NCBI GenBank assembly: GCA_007922305.1
Contig: ML677343.1
Span: forward strand, 34,203,483-34,267,482
Reading direction: 5' to 3'
DNA length: 64,000 bases
Source: Dermatemys mawii
Taxonomy: Eukaryota > Chordata > Testudines > Dermatemydidae
The notes under the pieces are model-generated. The model was given only the letters and a program-made list of their open reading frames with translations. It did no database searches and was not told the origin of the DNA. The translations under genes and the position numbers were made by a program. This document shows, one piece after another, positions 22,513 through 34,145 of the stretch. Positions within the stretch are counted from its first letter, which is position 1, and every line of letters begins with the position of its first letter.

Positions 22513-22609
22513 GTGACAAAGAGTCCTGTGGCACCTTAAAGACTAACTAAAATTTTTTTAGAGCATAAGCTTTCGTGGGCTAATACCCACTTCGTCGGAT
22601 GCAGCTTCG
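22513..22609 (+). mobile_element. SINE-like insert with 13-bp target duplication
   Basis: The insert begins 'gtgacaaagagtcctgtggc' and ends 'ttcgtcggatgcagcttcg'. It is flanked by identical 13-bp repeats TTGGGCTACAGGA (22500-22512 and 22610-22622). The body is a sequence I know as very abundant in turtles. I see no A or B box and no A-rich tail, so it may be the 3' part of a longer family. Perfect flanks suggest a relatively recent insertion. Confidence 0.8.
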
Positions 22610-22622
22610 TTGGGCTACAGGA

Positions 22623-23904
22623 CAGTTCAGCTGTTGGCAGTTCCCCAGGTTTGAGAGAGGAAGGCAGAAAGCTGACACGAAACGAGTGTTCCACCTCTGC
22701 CCCATAGGTGCACCCAGCACTGTTGTCTCATTCCTGGGAACCTGGCCCTAAAACTCATGAAGTAAACTCGGTTTTCATACCTGACTGACTGGATTAATAA
22801 AATGCTTGTAAGTAGTAGTTCAATGGACCTATTAATAACACAGCATGCTGAAAGGAACTGTTGATAATGTGGATGGGTTTTTGGAGAGAGAGAGGGGTTT
22901 TTTTTGCACTTTAGAGGTAAACTGGGACCAAACTCTTGGATCCAAACACTTTTATTACTTTGAAAGTTTAAATCCAGGCCCAAACTTTGCATCTAATTGA
23001 TGGTACCAATACTCCAAAAAATGGACATCCCTTGGCTTTGAGAATGTTTAGACCTGGATTTCAAGTTTGGAGCTCAAGGCCACTTTTGCTTTAGTTACTT
23101 TCATCTATTTGTTGGGCTACTGACCTGACCCATTATTGTTTCCTTTGTGTTTGTTTGCTGGGTCATCTGAAAACTTCATATACTAAGAAAATTCCAAAGT
23201 AGCTTTAAAAGGTGACTGGGAGACGTATCTGCTTTCAATAGAGAAATACATGTCTTTGCCAATGAAAAGATATGTTGCTCTGTGTCATTTATCTTAAGAG
23301 GATCGTTGTAACTCATTTCTGTTGATCTTTTAAAATGTAAGTAGGTTGATTACTAGACCCTAAAAGTATCGAGGGCAGCAAACTATTAAGTACGTGGACA
23401 TTCTGAAAATCTTGTAAAGGAGGGGAAGTACCCACAGTTAGTCTGGTGATTATTTATATATTGCCAAAAGTGGAATAAACACTTTACAACAGTAAAATGA
23501 ATGGGGAGAATCCTGTGCACACATTCTGATGGGTGAATAAATCTATACAGTCTTTGACAACATTCATTTATTTTATTTATTTCATTTTTAATAAATGGCC
23601 ATGTGGATTATTCAAACATGTAACAGTGTTTTTTTGGTGATGGTAGTGAGGAGCAGATGGAGCTGCAATGGGGAAATTAAAGTGAGAGCATGAAAAGAGG
23701 TGGCCAAGGAAAAACAAGCTTTTAAGGAGCTGGAGAGGGAAGTACGTGGGAGTGAACAGAGAGGATAAAAAGGACCAGCAGCACAAAGAGAAAGGAGCAT
23801 GGTATAAGGCAGGTGAAAAAATAGCTTTGGGCATTCAGGACTGTTCGAGAAAGCTGGCAGTAATGAATCTATACTGAGGTGAAGTCTACTGAAATGGGGG
23901 CATA
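22623..23904. other. Unassigned non-coding DNA
   Basis: No gene recognised. The 121-codon - strand frame at 22627-22992 resembles nothing I know. Confidence 0.45.
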
Positions 23905-25690
23905 GAGGATAAGGCCAAAAGGGATCATCTAGCCTGACCTCCTGCATAACAGAGCAGAGAACTTCCCTGAATTAATGTCTATTGAACTAGAGAATATTTT
24001 TTAGAAAAACATCCATTCTGATTGAAAAATTGCCAGTGGTGGAGAATTTACCACAACGCTATTCCAATGGCTAATTTTCCTTACTTGAAAATGTTTGCCT
24101 TATTTCCAGTCTGAATTTGTCTAGCTTCAACTTCCAGACACTGGATTTTGTTTTACCTTTGTCTGCTAGATTGAAGAGCCCAGTGTATTTTTATTTCCTG
24201 TGTAGGTACTTAAAAGCTGAGATCGTCTTTGTTAAGCCAAACGCTTTGTGAAGCCAGAAACCTTGCTTTACAGTCTGTCGCTGTACAGCAGGGTTTCTAA
24301 TTCTTTAATCATTCTCATGGCTCTTTGCTGAACCTCTTAAATCTATCAACATCTGTCTTGAATTGTGACCACCAGCACTGGGCAGAGTATCTCAGTAGAG
24401 GTTTCACAAGTGCCAAAAACAAAGGTAATATAATTTCTCTACTCCTGCTCAATATTCCTCTTTTTATACCTCCAAAGATTGCATTATCCTTTTGGCCATA
24501 TCATTGCACTGGGAACTCTCGTTCATGAGAGTCCAAAGTCTTTCTTAGCATCACTGCTTCCCAGGAGGGAGTCCCCCATCCTGTAAGTACGGTCTTCATT
24601 CTTTGTTCCTAGATGTATCATTTTACATTAAGCAATATTAAAATACATATTGTTTCTTGCACATAGTTTATCAAGCGATCTAGTTCACTTTTATAAGTGA
24701 CCTGTCTACCTCATTATTTACCATTATCCATATTTGTGTCCTCTGCAAACTTGATAGTTGTGATTTTGTTTTCATCTAGGTCATTGATAAGAATATTAAA
24801 TAGTGTAGGGCCAAGAACCAATCCCAGCAAGACTTCACCCGAAGCACATCTACTGAACCATGATTCTATGTTTACATTTACATTTTGAGAATTGTCAGCA
24901 AATGTTTAATCAATTTAATGTGCCATGTTTATTATGTACTGTTCTAGTTTTTAATCAAAATGTCATGCTAGTACCAAGTCAAATGCCTTACAGAAGTCTA
25001 AGTATAACACTATTACTTTTATCAGCCAAACTTGTAACTTCCATAAAAATGTTATCAAGTTAGTTTGACATGATCTATTTCCCACAAAACCAAGTTGATT
25101 GCTATTAATTATTCTGCTCTCCTATTATTCTTTATTAATCAAATCCTATATCAACCATTCCATTATTTTGCTTGGGATTGATGTCAGACTGACAAGCCTA
25201 TAATTACCTGGGTCATCCTATTGACCCTTTTAAATATCGGCACAATATTAGCTTTCTCCAGTCTTTTGGAAATTGTCCCATGTTCTAAGACTTATTGTAA
25301 ATAGACATCAACGGTCCAGCAGGCTGCTCAGCCAGCTCTTTTAAAACTCTTGGATTAAAGTTATCGAGACCTGCTGATTTAAAAAATGTCTTTGTTTAGT
25401 AGCTGCTGTTAAACATTCTCCTGAGTTACTATTGGAATGGAAACTGTTTCATTGTCATGTGATATGACTACATCTGTTTCTTCCTCAGATATAGAACAGA
25501 AATATTTATTGAATACTTCTTCGTTATTACCGACAATTCTGCCATTTCCATCTAGTAATGGACCAGTGACATTGTTAGGATCTCTTTTGTTTTTAATATA
25601 CTTTTTTATTTTCCTTAACTCTGCAGGCTATATATTTCTCCTTGTATCTTTTTGGATCCAATATTATTTTTCTATAATTCCTAGCTTCTG
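23905..25690 (-). mobile_element. CR1/L3-group LINE, - strand, about 1.8 kb
   Basis: The + strand runs antisense through the 3' end ('gatcatctagcctgacctcc' at 23920) and the C-terminal region ('cttatttccagtctgaattt'). It then enters the reverse transcriptase at 24740-25100, where the complement gives a VxSLADK...VILRL reading at the usual DFxKAFD position. Further right (25250-25500), a - strand reading 'GPLLDGNGRIV', 'EEVFNKYFCSI' and 'FPKDWRKANIVPIFKR' matches the N-terminal RT region of CR1/L3 elements. Stops and frameshifts are numerous, and there is no endonuclease, so the copy is 5'-truncated. Confidence 0.8.
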
Positions 25691-26433
25691 ATTAAGATTA
25701 ATTACCATCAGCTTGCACTTGCTTTTGTCACATATGGGTTTTGAATTTTTTTTTAAAGCTGCTTCACTTCACCTCAAGCGGGAATGAGGGAACGAAAGGT
25801 AGACAGAGGCTCAGATGTTATGTTCCACTGTTGCTGGCTGTGTCATTCAGGAGTAGTGGATGGGCATCTGCCTGGACTTGGTGTCTCTGATCAAATCTCT
25901 TCTGGTGAGGTTGGGGGGAAGGTAGGCATTCCTCACCAGGGAATGGGATGAGTGCTGACAGTTAGTGCAAATCATGTTGGAGTCACCATTTTTGTTTAGT
26001 TTTAATATCTATAATATTGTCTTTTATTGAAACTGCTCTGGGTAATATTTCAGGCATTTTAGTAACTCTGAGAGAGAATTTAAGATGCCAACTCAGTAAT
26101 ATACTTAAATTCATGCTTATCTTCAAGCATACGAGGAGTCCTGTTGAAGTCAATTAGATGAGTTCCCTTTTATGTTTGCTGGAAACAGTCTGTGGTCAGT
26201 TCAGGGTCAGTGTAGAACCCAAGAGCAAAATCCCTGCTGCTCTTGGCTTTCAGCATGCAGAGAACTGTTACTTATCTTGGGTCTGTCTAGGTTTTTACAT
26301 GGCCTTTCTCACTGCAATGTTTAAGCACGACTGGCGGTATCTAAATATCACATTTGCTTTATCCAATAGAAGCAAGAGGAGGATTGGGAGAGTAGGACTA
26401 TGAACTCCCTCAGCTCCTCCAGCACTACATTCA
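25691..26433. other. Unassigned non-coding DNA
   Basis: No gene or clear repeat recognised. Confidence 0.45.
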
Positions 26434-26441
26434 TCCTAATC

Positions 26442-26705
26442 CAGTGGTCCCCAAATTTATGTTGCTCCCACTTACAGGTTAATTAAATTAGTCTGCACTG
26501 CCCCCACCTCCCAGCAGCTGTGGCCAGGGGCGAAGTCATGGTCAGGACCCAGGGCCGGGAACCAGAGACCCGTGCTGGTGCTGGAGCGGAGCTGGGGACG
26601 GAAGGGGGCTGGGTGGCACTCCATCCCCATGCGGGCTGGCCTGTTCCTCTTATGGTTCCTACATGCCCCCCTATGGGGGTGCACCCCACAATTTGAAGAC
26701 CTCTG
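26442..26705. mobile_element. hAT-type non-autonomous element (264 bp)
   Basis: Ends CAGTGGTCCCCAAATTTA and (complement of the right end) CAGAGGTCTTCAAATTGT form imperfect inverted repeats. Flanking 8-bp repeats TCCTAATC (26434-26441) and TCTCAATC (26706-26713) agree at 6 of 8. The interior is GC-rich. No transposase. Confidence 0.7.
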
Positions 26706-26713
26706 TCTCAATC

Positions 26714-29700
26714 TAATGTTTCCAATGAATTTTGGGTTTATATGTTTCTAGGAGGTACCATTATAGCCAGGCCCTCTCTGAGGTCCACTTCCAGTTTTTG
26801 AGGCCCCTACCTGTAATAGCAATAAACAGTGATGGCACACGGTCTAATCTTATGCCATCAGAACCGATCTATTTTTATGAACATTTTAAACTCTTTAATA
26901 TGACAAAATCTATGTCAGGTAACAAAAAATTGTCTATTACCAAATCACATCTTAAATTTGCAGCTCTAAGCTGAGAGAGTGTCACATTTTGGTCCAACAG
27001 AGATGTGCATTAACAAGTGTCTAAATTTGAGGTCCCTTTTGAGCTGGAGGCCCAGGCCAAATGGCCCTCCTGCCCGCCACCCTCTCATTGGCCCTGATTA
27101 TAGCAGAAGAATTGTACAGATTATCCAAAATCTGAGAAGAGGTGCAGATGGTCCATAGTTTCTGGAGTTCTATCAGTAGCACTGGTGTAAAGAGCTGTGT
27201 AAGGACACTGAAGTAAGGAAATACTGCGCCTGAAAAATGACACTGAGTAAAAGCTCTACTTTCAGCCCCCTGATACTGTTTTAGCAGAATGCTCACATTG
27301 TCTCAGTATTAACGTTGTTTAACTGCTCCCCAAATTACCAATGCTTCACATTGCTTAATCCATTCTGCTGTAATCACTTGCTTAGATTAAACTCCCCATA
27401 GAGCAAGTGAGGAACAGTGGGATTTGAACAGCCAGTAAAGACAAAATAAATGGTTAATAAACTAGAACAAATTCAGTTTTTAGGTGATCCACTGTGCTTA
27501 GCTGTCATAGATGAGGTAACTGCAGATTGAATGCAAGTGTCCCTATTATTCCTTGGCTAAAAATGCCTTTTAAGCAGCCTGAAGAAATTCCTGAGGCAAA
27601 AAGAAGTCACAACAGTAAAAAGTTCTCCCCCCCCCGAACCCTCCCTTTTTATGTGTTACTAATTGCATCATGCTGACTGCAGGGACAGTGTGATGAAAAC
27701 CTGAAAACTTTATTTTCTTTTTGCTTTATTTTTGACTAAGCCATAGGTGAGCCAGTAACAGGCCTTTATGAAATATCTCCCAGAGTGTTGATTCTTAATG
27801 GCTGATTTTTTTATTTTTTTTATTTTTTAGTAAATCTAATTAACTATTTGAAGTATTTCGTCAAGAGGCTCCCGATTACTACACACACGCAGTGGGTGGC
27901 TCTTTTAGATTCTCTTAAAAACTCAGTTACTTCACAGCATTCTTAAAATCCTAGTCTGCTGGAACAATTTGAATTTTGTTATTAGAGACTGCTGGAAATC
28001 ATAATTCAATAAAGACCAACTCATTTAAAAATGCTTCACGCTGAGCATGCATTAGGTAACTTAGGAGACACTGAAAAACATATACTAATATTCAGGTCTA
28101 CACAGGAAATTGGTATGGCACTGAGTAGTTGGAAGAAGGCTTTCTGTTGTGTGTTTTTTTTTCGTGTGTGTGTGTTTTTAAAGACGCTGCAGCAAGATTG
28201 GAAGGAATGTATTTTTTTTTTTAGCAAATTTATTCCTTCTTCTTTCCCAGTTTTTTTCCTCCCCTCCCTGCCTTTTGGTTGAAGCATTGGATTCTGTCGA
28301 AGCATTGGATTCTGTCCAAGAATAGAAAAATATAGCCGGGGAGAGTGAAAATATTTGTGATCAACATTTCTATAATAATTTTACAGATAAATAAGGACGC
28401 TGACATGTTTCTTTCCTTAAATTCCTTTGCACGTCCCCTGTTACTTGTCTTGAATGAGCTTGGGAGTTTTAAATATCTCTAATGCCCCTTCTTTCTTTCT
28501 TTCTTTCTATCTCTCCTGCTCCCTTTATAGCAATGGTATTGTGGCCATAGAATATATAATCTTGCCATAGGGGAATGTGTTTCCTGCTCAGGTTTTTTAA
28601 CTACATCTGCAGACTGCAGCTGCAGCAGTCTTTGAAAAATACCGGCCTTAAGAAAGGTTGTCATTTTCTAACAATGAATTCTTCTTCACAGGACACTATA
28701 CTATTTCTTTCCTGCCTCACACGGTCCAGCATTTCATTTGCAGCTCAAATTTACCATATGACCTATGCAGGAGCATTTTTTCTCCCGACCTTTGTTTTAG
28801 GAGTTTGTCGTTAGAATCACATTTCCTGACAACATCACAGGTTTCCATCCTTGTCTCCTTTCTCCTGTGTTATCTGTTCTCAGACTTGGATATCTCTCTG
28901 TTTGTCCCTTTCATCTCCAGATCCCAGGTCTATGCCTAATAATTTCAATTCTCCACATAACTTGGGTTCTGAAAATAATTGTTTTCACCTGTGTCCTTTT
29001 GCAGCCTTCTGCTCCCACTTTTTCTTTCTTTCCTTCTTCTCACTTTTACCACTTTTTTTAAAAAAAAATTCCTCACCAACTTTTTAAATCATACAAAGTA
29101 ACCAATATTAATTTTTCCCTTCTGTTTGGGAAGAACTGAAAATAAGAACCGGATTCCCTTCTTTCTTCCTCTCTCTTCTGACTAATGTTGGATCAGTGGG
29201 GCTGCATTGACTCTCAAGATGATGACCAGATGGAGAAAGGAGCTAAAGTAAAAAATAATTCTCTGTGTTAGCAGTCCTCTGTATACAGTCATTTTTGGAA
29301 TAGGATTGGCCTGGCTTGAATACTTTCATAAAATTAAGCTGACTTCTAACAGCTAGGGCAGAATATGGAGTTCCTTACATAGGCAAAATGCCCATTGCAG
29401 TAAGTGGTATAGTGCCAGGGTTGGGCCATTAGCTAAGGCCCAGTTTAGAATGCTTCACGCACAGAAGTACACGTCCACGGAGATTTATGCCGTTACATAG
29501 AACATCATTCCAGATGTACTTTATGCTTGTAACCCATGGAGTGGGGGCATTTGATAACTGCATTGTTCTCTCTGAGGCAAAATAGTTTTTTCTCTCCTCC
29601 CCGAGCTTAAGATACTGGGAGAGAACCATAGAGGATTAACTACATTATGTTTTAATTATCACTGCTATTTTTAAGATTGCCATTAAATTAAAGCAGAAGG

Positions 29701-30720
29701 GAATCTGAGTCTGTTCCCTTCTGATTCATGTGGGTGTCACTGCTGACAATCAATGTCATTTTTAGATTTTTAGGGTCTTTTTCGGCATTTCTTTCTGTTT
29801 CCTTTATATTGATGATCTTAGGAAAGCAGGTCAAATATATTGGGGAAGAGCACTGAACACTCTCCCTGCTCTGCCCATCCATTCAGTGTTTCTGTTCCTG
29901 TTCATTTTCTAAAGTGTTACATGTGGAATACATATGTCTTTCTGCTGCAGTACTGTGACAGGAAAAAAACACAGAAGGAAATCAATAAACACCTGTTATT
30001 CCCAGATCTACAGTTATTTGGGCTCAAAAGTGCCTGCAGGCAAAGTTAAAACAAAAATCCCAGTAAGTCTATATGCCTTCACATATTTTTTTTTTTTTTG
30101 CCTGCGTGAGATTTTTTAATATATTTATTTCATTTTGTTTCATCTTATTTTATCCCAGAGTGGACCCTTCACTTCTGTTGTTTTACTGCCCTGGATTTGT
30201 TCTCTCCCATGGATAGTTCCCCTCCCCCACTTCCCTCCTCACCATATTTTGTATTCAGTAGAGTGGAGATTTTTCAAATGGCTGAAGAATCCAACCTTGC
30301 TTTAGTAGCCCTTACTTCTTTCTCAGCAGGTTTCCTAAGTTAGGTTGCCCCCTGCTGCTTTAGTTCCATTAAAATAAAGCTGGATATAAAATATGTTTTG
30401 GGACCTGCCATTAGAAAAGTATATACTCAGTGTAATCTACTGGAACCAAATCACTTGAAAGCAGGTTTGAATATAGAAATAAATAGCAATATAGTAGAAG
30501 ATAAATAAATAGTTGATGAGATATGGTTGTTATTATTTTTTTTAAAAAAAGCAATGAACATATTAAATATGAATCCTTTTTTCCCCCCTAGAAATAAAAT
30601 ATGTATTGGAAAAAGTCTTTTGAGCAATTTATAGATTGACAAAAAACTAGTGTGAATCATATGTAGAATATAATCCTGTTGAACAGACACTTGTGTTTTA
30701 CCAAAATGACATATTATTAA
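26714..30720. other. Unassigned non-coding DNA, 4 kb
   Basis: No gene or named repeat recognised. It holds a CTTT microsatellite near 28488 and pyrimidine-rich stretches on the + strand at 28560-29080. Open frames there are low-complexity readings of this strand, not genes. Confidence 0.45.
28488..28509 (+). repeat. (CTTT)n microsatellite
   Basis: Five consecutive CTTT/TTTC units end in TTTCTAT. Confidence 0.85.
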
Positions 30721-30885
30721 CTGGATGGGTGAGGTAATATCTTTTTTTGGACCAGTAAGCTCCAAAAAAGATATTAAGTGCGTATCTCAAAAGCTTGTCT
30801 CTTTCAACGACAGAAGTTGATCTTATACAAGATATTACCCCACCCACATTTTCTCTTTAACGTCCTGGAGCCAACATTGCTACAA
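30721..30885. repeat. Fold-back dispersed repeat
   Basis: The left arm GGGTGAGGTAATATC (30727-30741) is matched by the complement of GATATTACCCCACCC (30831-30845) with one mismatch. The sequence after the right arm, 'ctggagccaacattgctaca', is also typical of an abundant turtle repeat that carries this GTAATATC arm pair. The centre appears deleted relative to what I remember. Confidence 0.6.
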
Positions 30886-31235
30886 CAATGCAAACATATT
30901 CTTAACTAGTCCCTTTTTTTACCAAGGTTTGAGGTCCTTGAAGTTTTATGAAATATATGTTCATTTCCTATATGGCTCTATTATTGTGAGATCAGCATCA
31001 GACTGCATTTTATCACTGGCGAACTAAGAGTTGAATGTATTTCTTTGTTTATCTATGTCATTGCTCCAGTGAAGGCTTACCATATGTTCCTGTTACAAAT
31101 TCTTAGGCCCCAGTCCTTCAAAGATTCATGCACTTTGAGTAGTCCTATTGAAATCAGTGGGATTGCTCACTGCATGAAGTTAAATTTTGTAGGATTTAGG
31201 GCTGGGATTAGAGGAGTATTGTACTCCATTGTAAT
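30886..31235. other. Unassigned DNA with a palindromic sauropsid repeat at 31105-31215
   Basis: The words 'ggccccagtccttcaaagat', 'agtcctattgaaatcagtgg' and 'gattgctcactgcatgaagtt' match a palindromic repeat family also found at 44180-44310 and 44725-44912. No gene seen. Confidence 0.5.
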
Positions 31236-31869
31236 TAAGGCCATGTCTAGATTACAGAGTTAAATTGATTTCAGTTACCTTGATGATCATAAACCGCTGT
31301 AATTACATTGCTTGTGCATGTCCACACAACACTGTTTTTGTTAGCAGAGCGTGTCCTTAATTGGTGATCTAACACCGACAGAGAGAGTAGTGCACCATGA
31401 GTAGTTATCCTACTGTGCAAATCACCACCTTCTCCCACTCTGGGAGCTCTGGGAATGGATCACAGTATATCATGGGGGCGGGATCATCATTCCATCATGC
31501 AGTTTTTTCTGTCCCATAATTCCAAGGGCTTCCAACTGTGTTTCGTGCTGTTTTTGAGCTGCCTAGTAAACTTTGTGCCCACCATCTCAGCCTGAAAACA
31601 TGGATCCTGTGCAGCTCTGCAGTCTTGTGATGAGCATTATGAATACCATGCGGCTGGTCTTGCAGTATTTCATGAGCGGTGATTCTGTACAGGAATCTGT
31701 GGTGCCTGCCTTGCAGTGTGCAGATTGATGTTCGCATTCACAGAGCAGCTACACACAGAGGGCCGTTGCTATTGGGCTCGGGGAACAAGCACCAAGTGGT
31801 GGGATTGGGCTGTGATCTAGGTATGGGATGACGAGAACTTTCATATGCACAAAACCACCTTCCTTGAAC

Positions 31870-32490
31870 TCTGTGGAGCTCACCCCCACCCTATGGCAAA
31901 AAGAGCCTCCCTACTGGTGAGTGGCAATCGCTGTGTGGAAGATGGCAACTCCAGATGGCTACCGGTCAGCTGTTGAATCAGTTTGGAGGTGGGAAGTCCA
32001 TTGGGGTTGCAGTGATGCAAGTGTGCAGTGCTATTATTCATCTCCTACTATGAAGGACTGTGCCTCTGGGCAATGTGTGGGAAATAATGTCTGGCTTTGG
32101 GGCAATGGGGCCCCCTAACTGTGGTGGGCTGATAGATGGCACACACATCCCCATTTTGGCCCCAGACCATCTTGTGACAGAGTACACTAACAGAAAGGAC
32201 TACTTCTGTATGGTATTGCAAGGCGCTGGAGGATCACCAGTGTTGTTCCATTGACTTCAACGCAGGGTTGTCGGGGAAGGCGTATGACGCAAGGTTCCAA
32301 TAGGGGATGTGGAAATGTCCCTAGTGATCCTGGGAGACCCAGCTTATTCCTTGTTCCTGTGGCTTGTGAAGCCTTACACTGGAAACCCTGACAGCAGCAA
32401 GAAGAACTTCCACAGCAGGTGTAGAATAGGGGTAGAATGTACATTTGGCAGATTAAAACTTCTGGCAAACAGAGGCTAGGGACACCGAAC
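31870..32490 (+). pseudogene. Harbinger transposase relic (DDE)
   Basis: This encoded the DDE-type nuclease that cuts the element ends. The reading starts near 31915 ('VWKMATPDGYRS') and continues, after a frame change, with 'PLGNVWEIMSGFG' and 'PNCGGLIDGTHIPI', where the first catalytic aspartate codon is at 32135-32137. 'HLVTEYTNRKDYF' follows. After a region that needs a second frame (about 32215-32310) the original frame resumes with 'LGDPAYSLFLWLVKPYTG' (second aspartate at 32336-32338), then 'RIGVECTFGRLK' with the catalytic glutamate at 32435-32437. All three catalytic codons lie in the same frame, yet stops and two frameshifts between them inactivate the gene. No start codon is certain. 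Confidence 0.9.
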
Positions 32491-33189
32491 ATGGTAAGTT
32501 TGGCCCCGGGGGAGAAAGGTATGGTGGGGGTGTTGCAAGACGGGACAAAGGGTTTTCGGAACGCGATCAGTACAAGTGCCTAGGGACACTATTCTGAATA
32601 CGGCACCGTTGTCCACAGGCGGGGGCGATTGACGCTGAAATCACACTACTGAGGGTAACCGAAGGTGAATGGGTGCATTTCCTGCATGTGTGCAGCTTCA
32701 GATCGGGTCCATATACTGCTTGCCTGTGTGCTGCTTTGTTTCCTCCAGCAGTAATTGCTGATCGGGGTGGGAGGAAGCAAAGCAGCTAAGGAACCTTTGG
32801 CAGAGGATTGCTGAGGATCTGCAGAAACATTTCCTAGAGATTTCTCTGACAGATTATTGGGAGATCTTGGTGTGCACAAACAAACTTCTCCACAGGGCCC
32901 CCACCGCATAGCTGCACAGGGGAATGCCAAGCTGATGCAAACAGTACCTAGTGTTTGTTAATTTCGATCCCTTCTCCCAGGTGCACCATGTAACAAAATA
33001 AAGGACCCTCTACTTCATGTAACCATGCGGTACGAAAGAAAAATGAGTACTTACCGGAGATCTCCTCTCCTGCTTCAGGCATTAGCTAGACACCTCTGGA
33101 GTCAAAAAGAGATCCTGGCTTGCCACGTCACCTTACAAGCCTGTCATCTGTCTCACACCATCCTCCAACACAACCTTCTAGTCCACAAT

Positions 33190-33535
33190 TTCATCCTTGG
33201 GGTTGACTCTGCTGGCCACTGACTCCAGTCCCCACAAAGTATCCAAGGATGGCATGTAGAAATAGCATGCTTTTGGCCCTGCTCCAGAACAACAATTGGC
33301 TTCCCTGCCTCAGTCCCTTGATCTTAGCATGGCACAAGTGTGTGGCCCTTTCTTGCCCCTTCTCATCTATGCCACAAGCAATCTGCTCGTAGGTGGCAAA
33401 GTTCCTATGGCTGGATCGGAGCTGTGACTGCACAGATCCAGCAACTTTGGCATACTCCATACAGGAGCCCATTTGCTGCGGAAAGCTGATGTGGTCAGCT
33501 GGGAAGAGGAGCTGTGAGCTGTCCATGCCAAGCAA
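33190..33535 (-). pseudogene. Harbinger Myb/SANT-like partner gene relic
   Basis: The - strand frame at 33535-33191 contains 'SSHRNFATYEQIACGIDEKG', then 'HLCHAKIKGLRQ' and 'FLHAILG'. This resembles the Myb/SANT (MADF-like) trihelix protein of PIF/Harbinger elements, which has 'IYxxIAxGMxERG' then 'QCRxKIKxLRQ' and a 'FYDELHAILG' end. In living elements it binds the transposase and the transposon ends and helps carry the transposase into the nucleus. The usual tryptophan-rich first helix lies upstream and is hard to recognise. It is on the opposite strand to the transposase, as is typical. Stops make it non-functional. Confidence 0.75.
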
Positions 33536-33894
33536 ACAGGAACGGAATTACAAAAATTCCTGGAATTTTAAAGGGAGAAGGGCACATGTCTGTGTACATG
33601 GCTGCAGGGAGTGGAGTAGAAACTGCTTTCCAGAGTGGTCGTGATGGGCATTGTGGGACACCTTCTGGAGGCCACCTAAGGCATTGTAAGCAAGCGCAGT
33701 GTCTTCACTGGCCCGGCATTGCTCTTACTTTGTTGCAAAAAGCTCTATGCTTCTCATTGAGGTGGTTTGATGAAGTTGGCACAGCAGGGGCGTTAAATCG
33801 GCGAGAGGAGCATTGTTGTGTGTACACCTCCGCTGCTTGGTTGATGAAACCTGGCTTTTGTCAACAAAACTATGTAGTGTAGACAAGGCCTAAC

Positions 33895-34145
33895 TTGTCA
33901 CAGTTTAGGGTCGGATTTCAAAGGGGATCAAGGCATATAGGTGTTCAGCTCCCATTGAAAGGGCTCCTAACCCCCTTAAGCTCTTTTGAAATCTCAGCCT
34001 TAATTGTTAGCTGTGATTTTCTGTGCCTGGTGGCTTTAAGAGGTGCTGAGTACTTCCCAAGAGGTGCTGAGTGCCTTTGTCTCCTATTTGAAGTCCGTGG
34101 CAGTCAAGGAAGTTCAGCACCTCCTATACATTCAAACACGTAGTA
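33895..34145. repeat. Possible palindromic sauropsid repeat
   Basis: The words 'ttcagctcccattgaaaggg', 'ggtgctgagt' and 'aagttcagcacctcc' match a diffuse fold-back family with 'cccattgaa' type centres. Ends are not clear. Confidence 0.35.

Larger units (their letters stand above)
31239..33890. mobile_element. PIF/Harbinger DNA transposon, 2652 bp, decayed
   Basis: The left terminus GGCCATGTCTAGATTACA and the complement of the right terminus GGCCTTGTCTACACTACA are inverted repeats. Both are flanked by TAA (31236-31238, 33891-33893), the 3-bp TWA target duplication of the superfamily. The element has the two-gene layout of PIF/Harbinger: a transposase on the + strand and a Myb/SANT-like DNA-binding partner on the - strand. 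Both genes are broken by frameshifts and stops. The terminal and flanking TAA evidence is strong, so this is a full-length but inactive copy. It is the likely source type for the Harbinger-like MITEs in this window. Confidence 0.92.

Noticed and set aside
28560..29080. Several overlapping short frames suggesting a small gene
   Set aside because: They are low-complexity readings of a pyrimidine-rich strand without any domain or splice signal.
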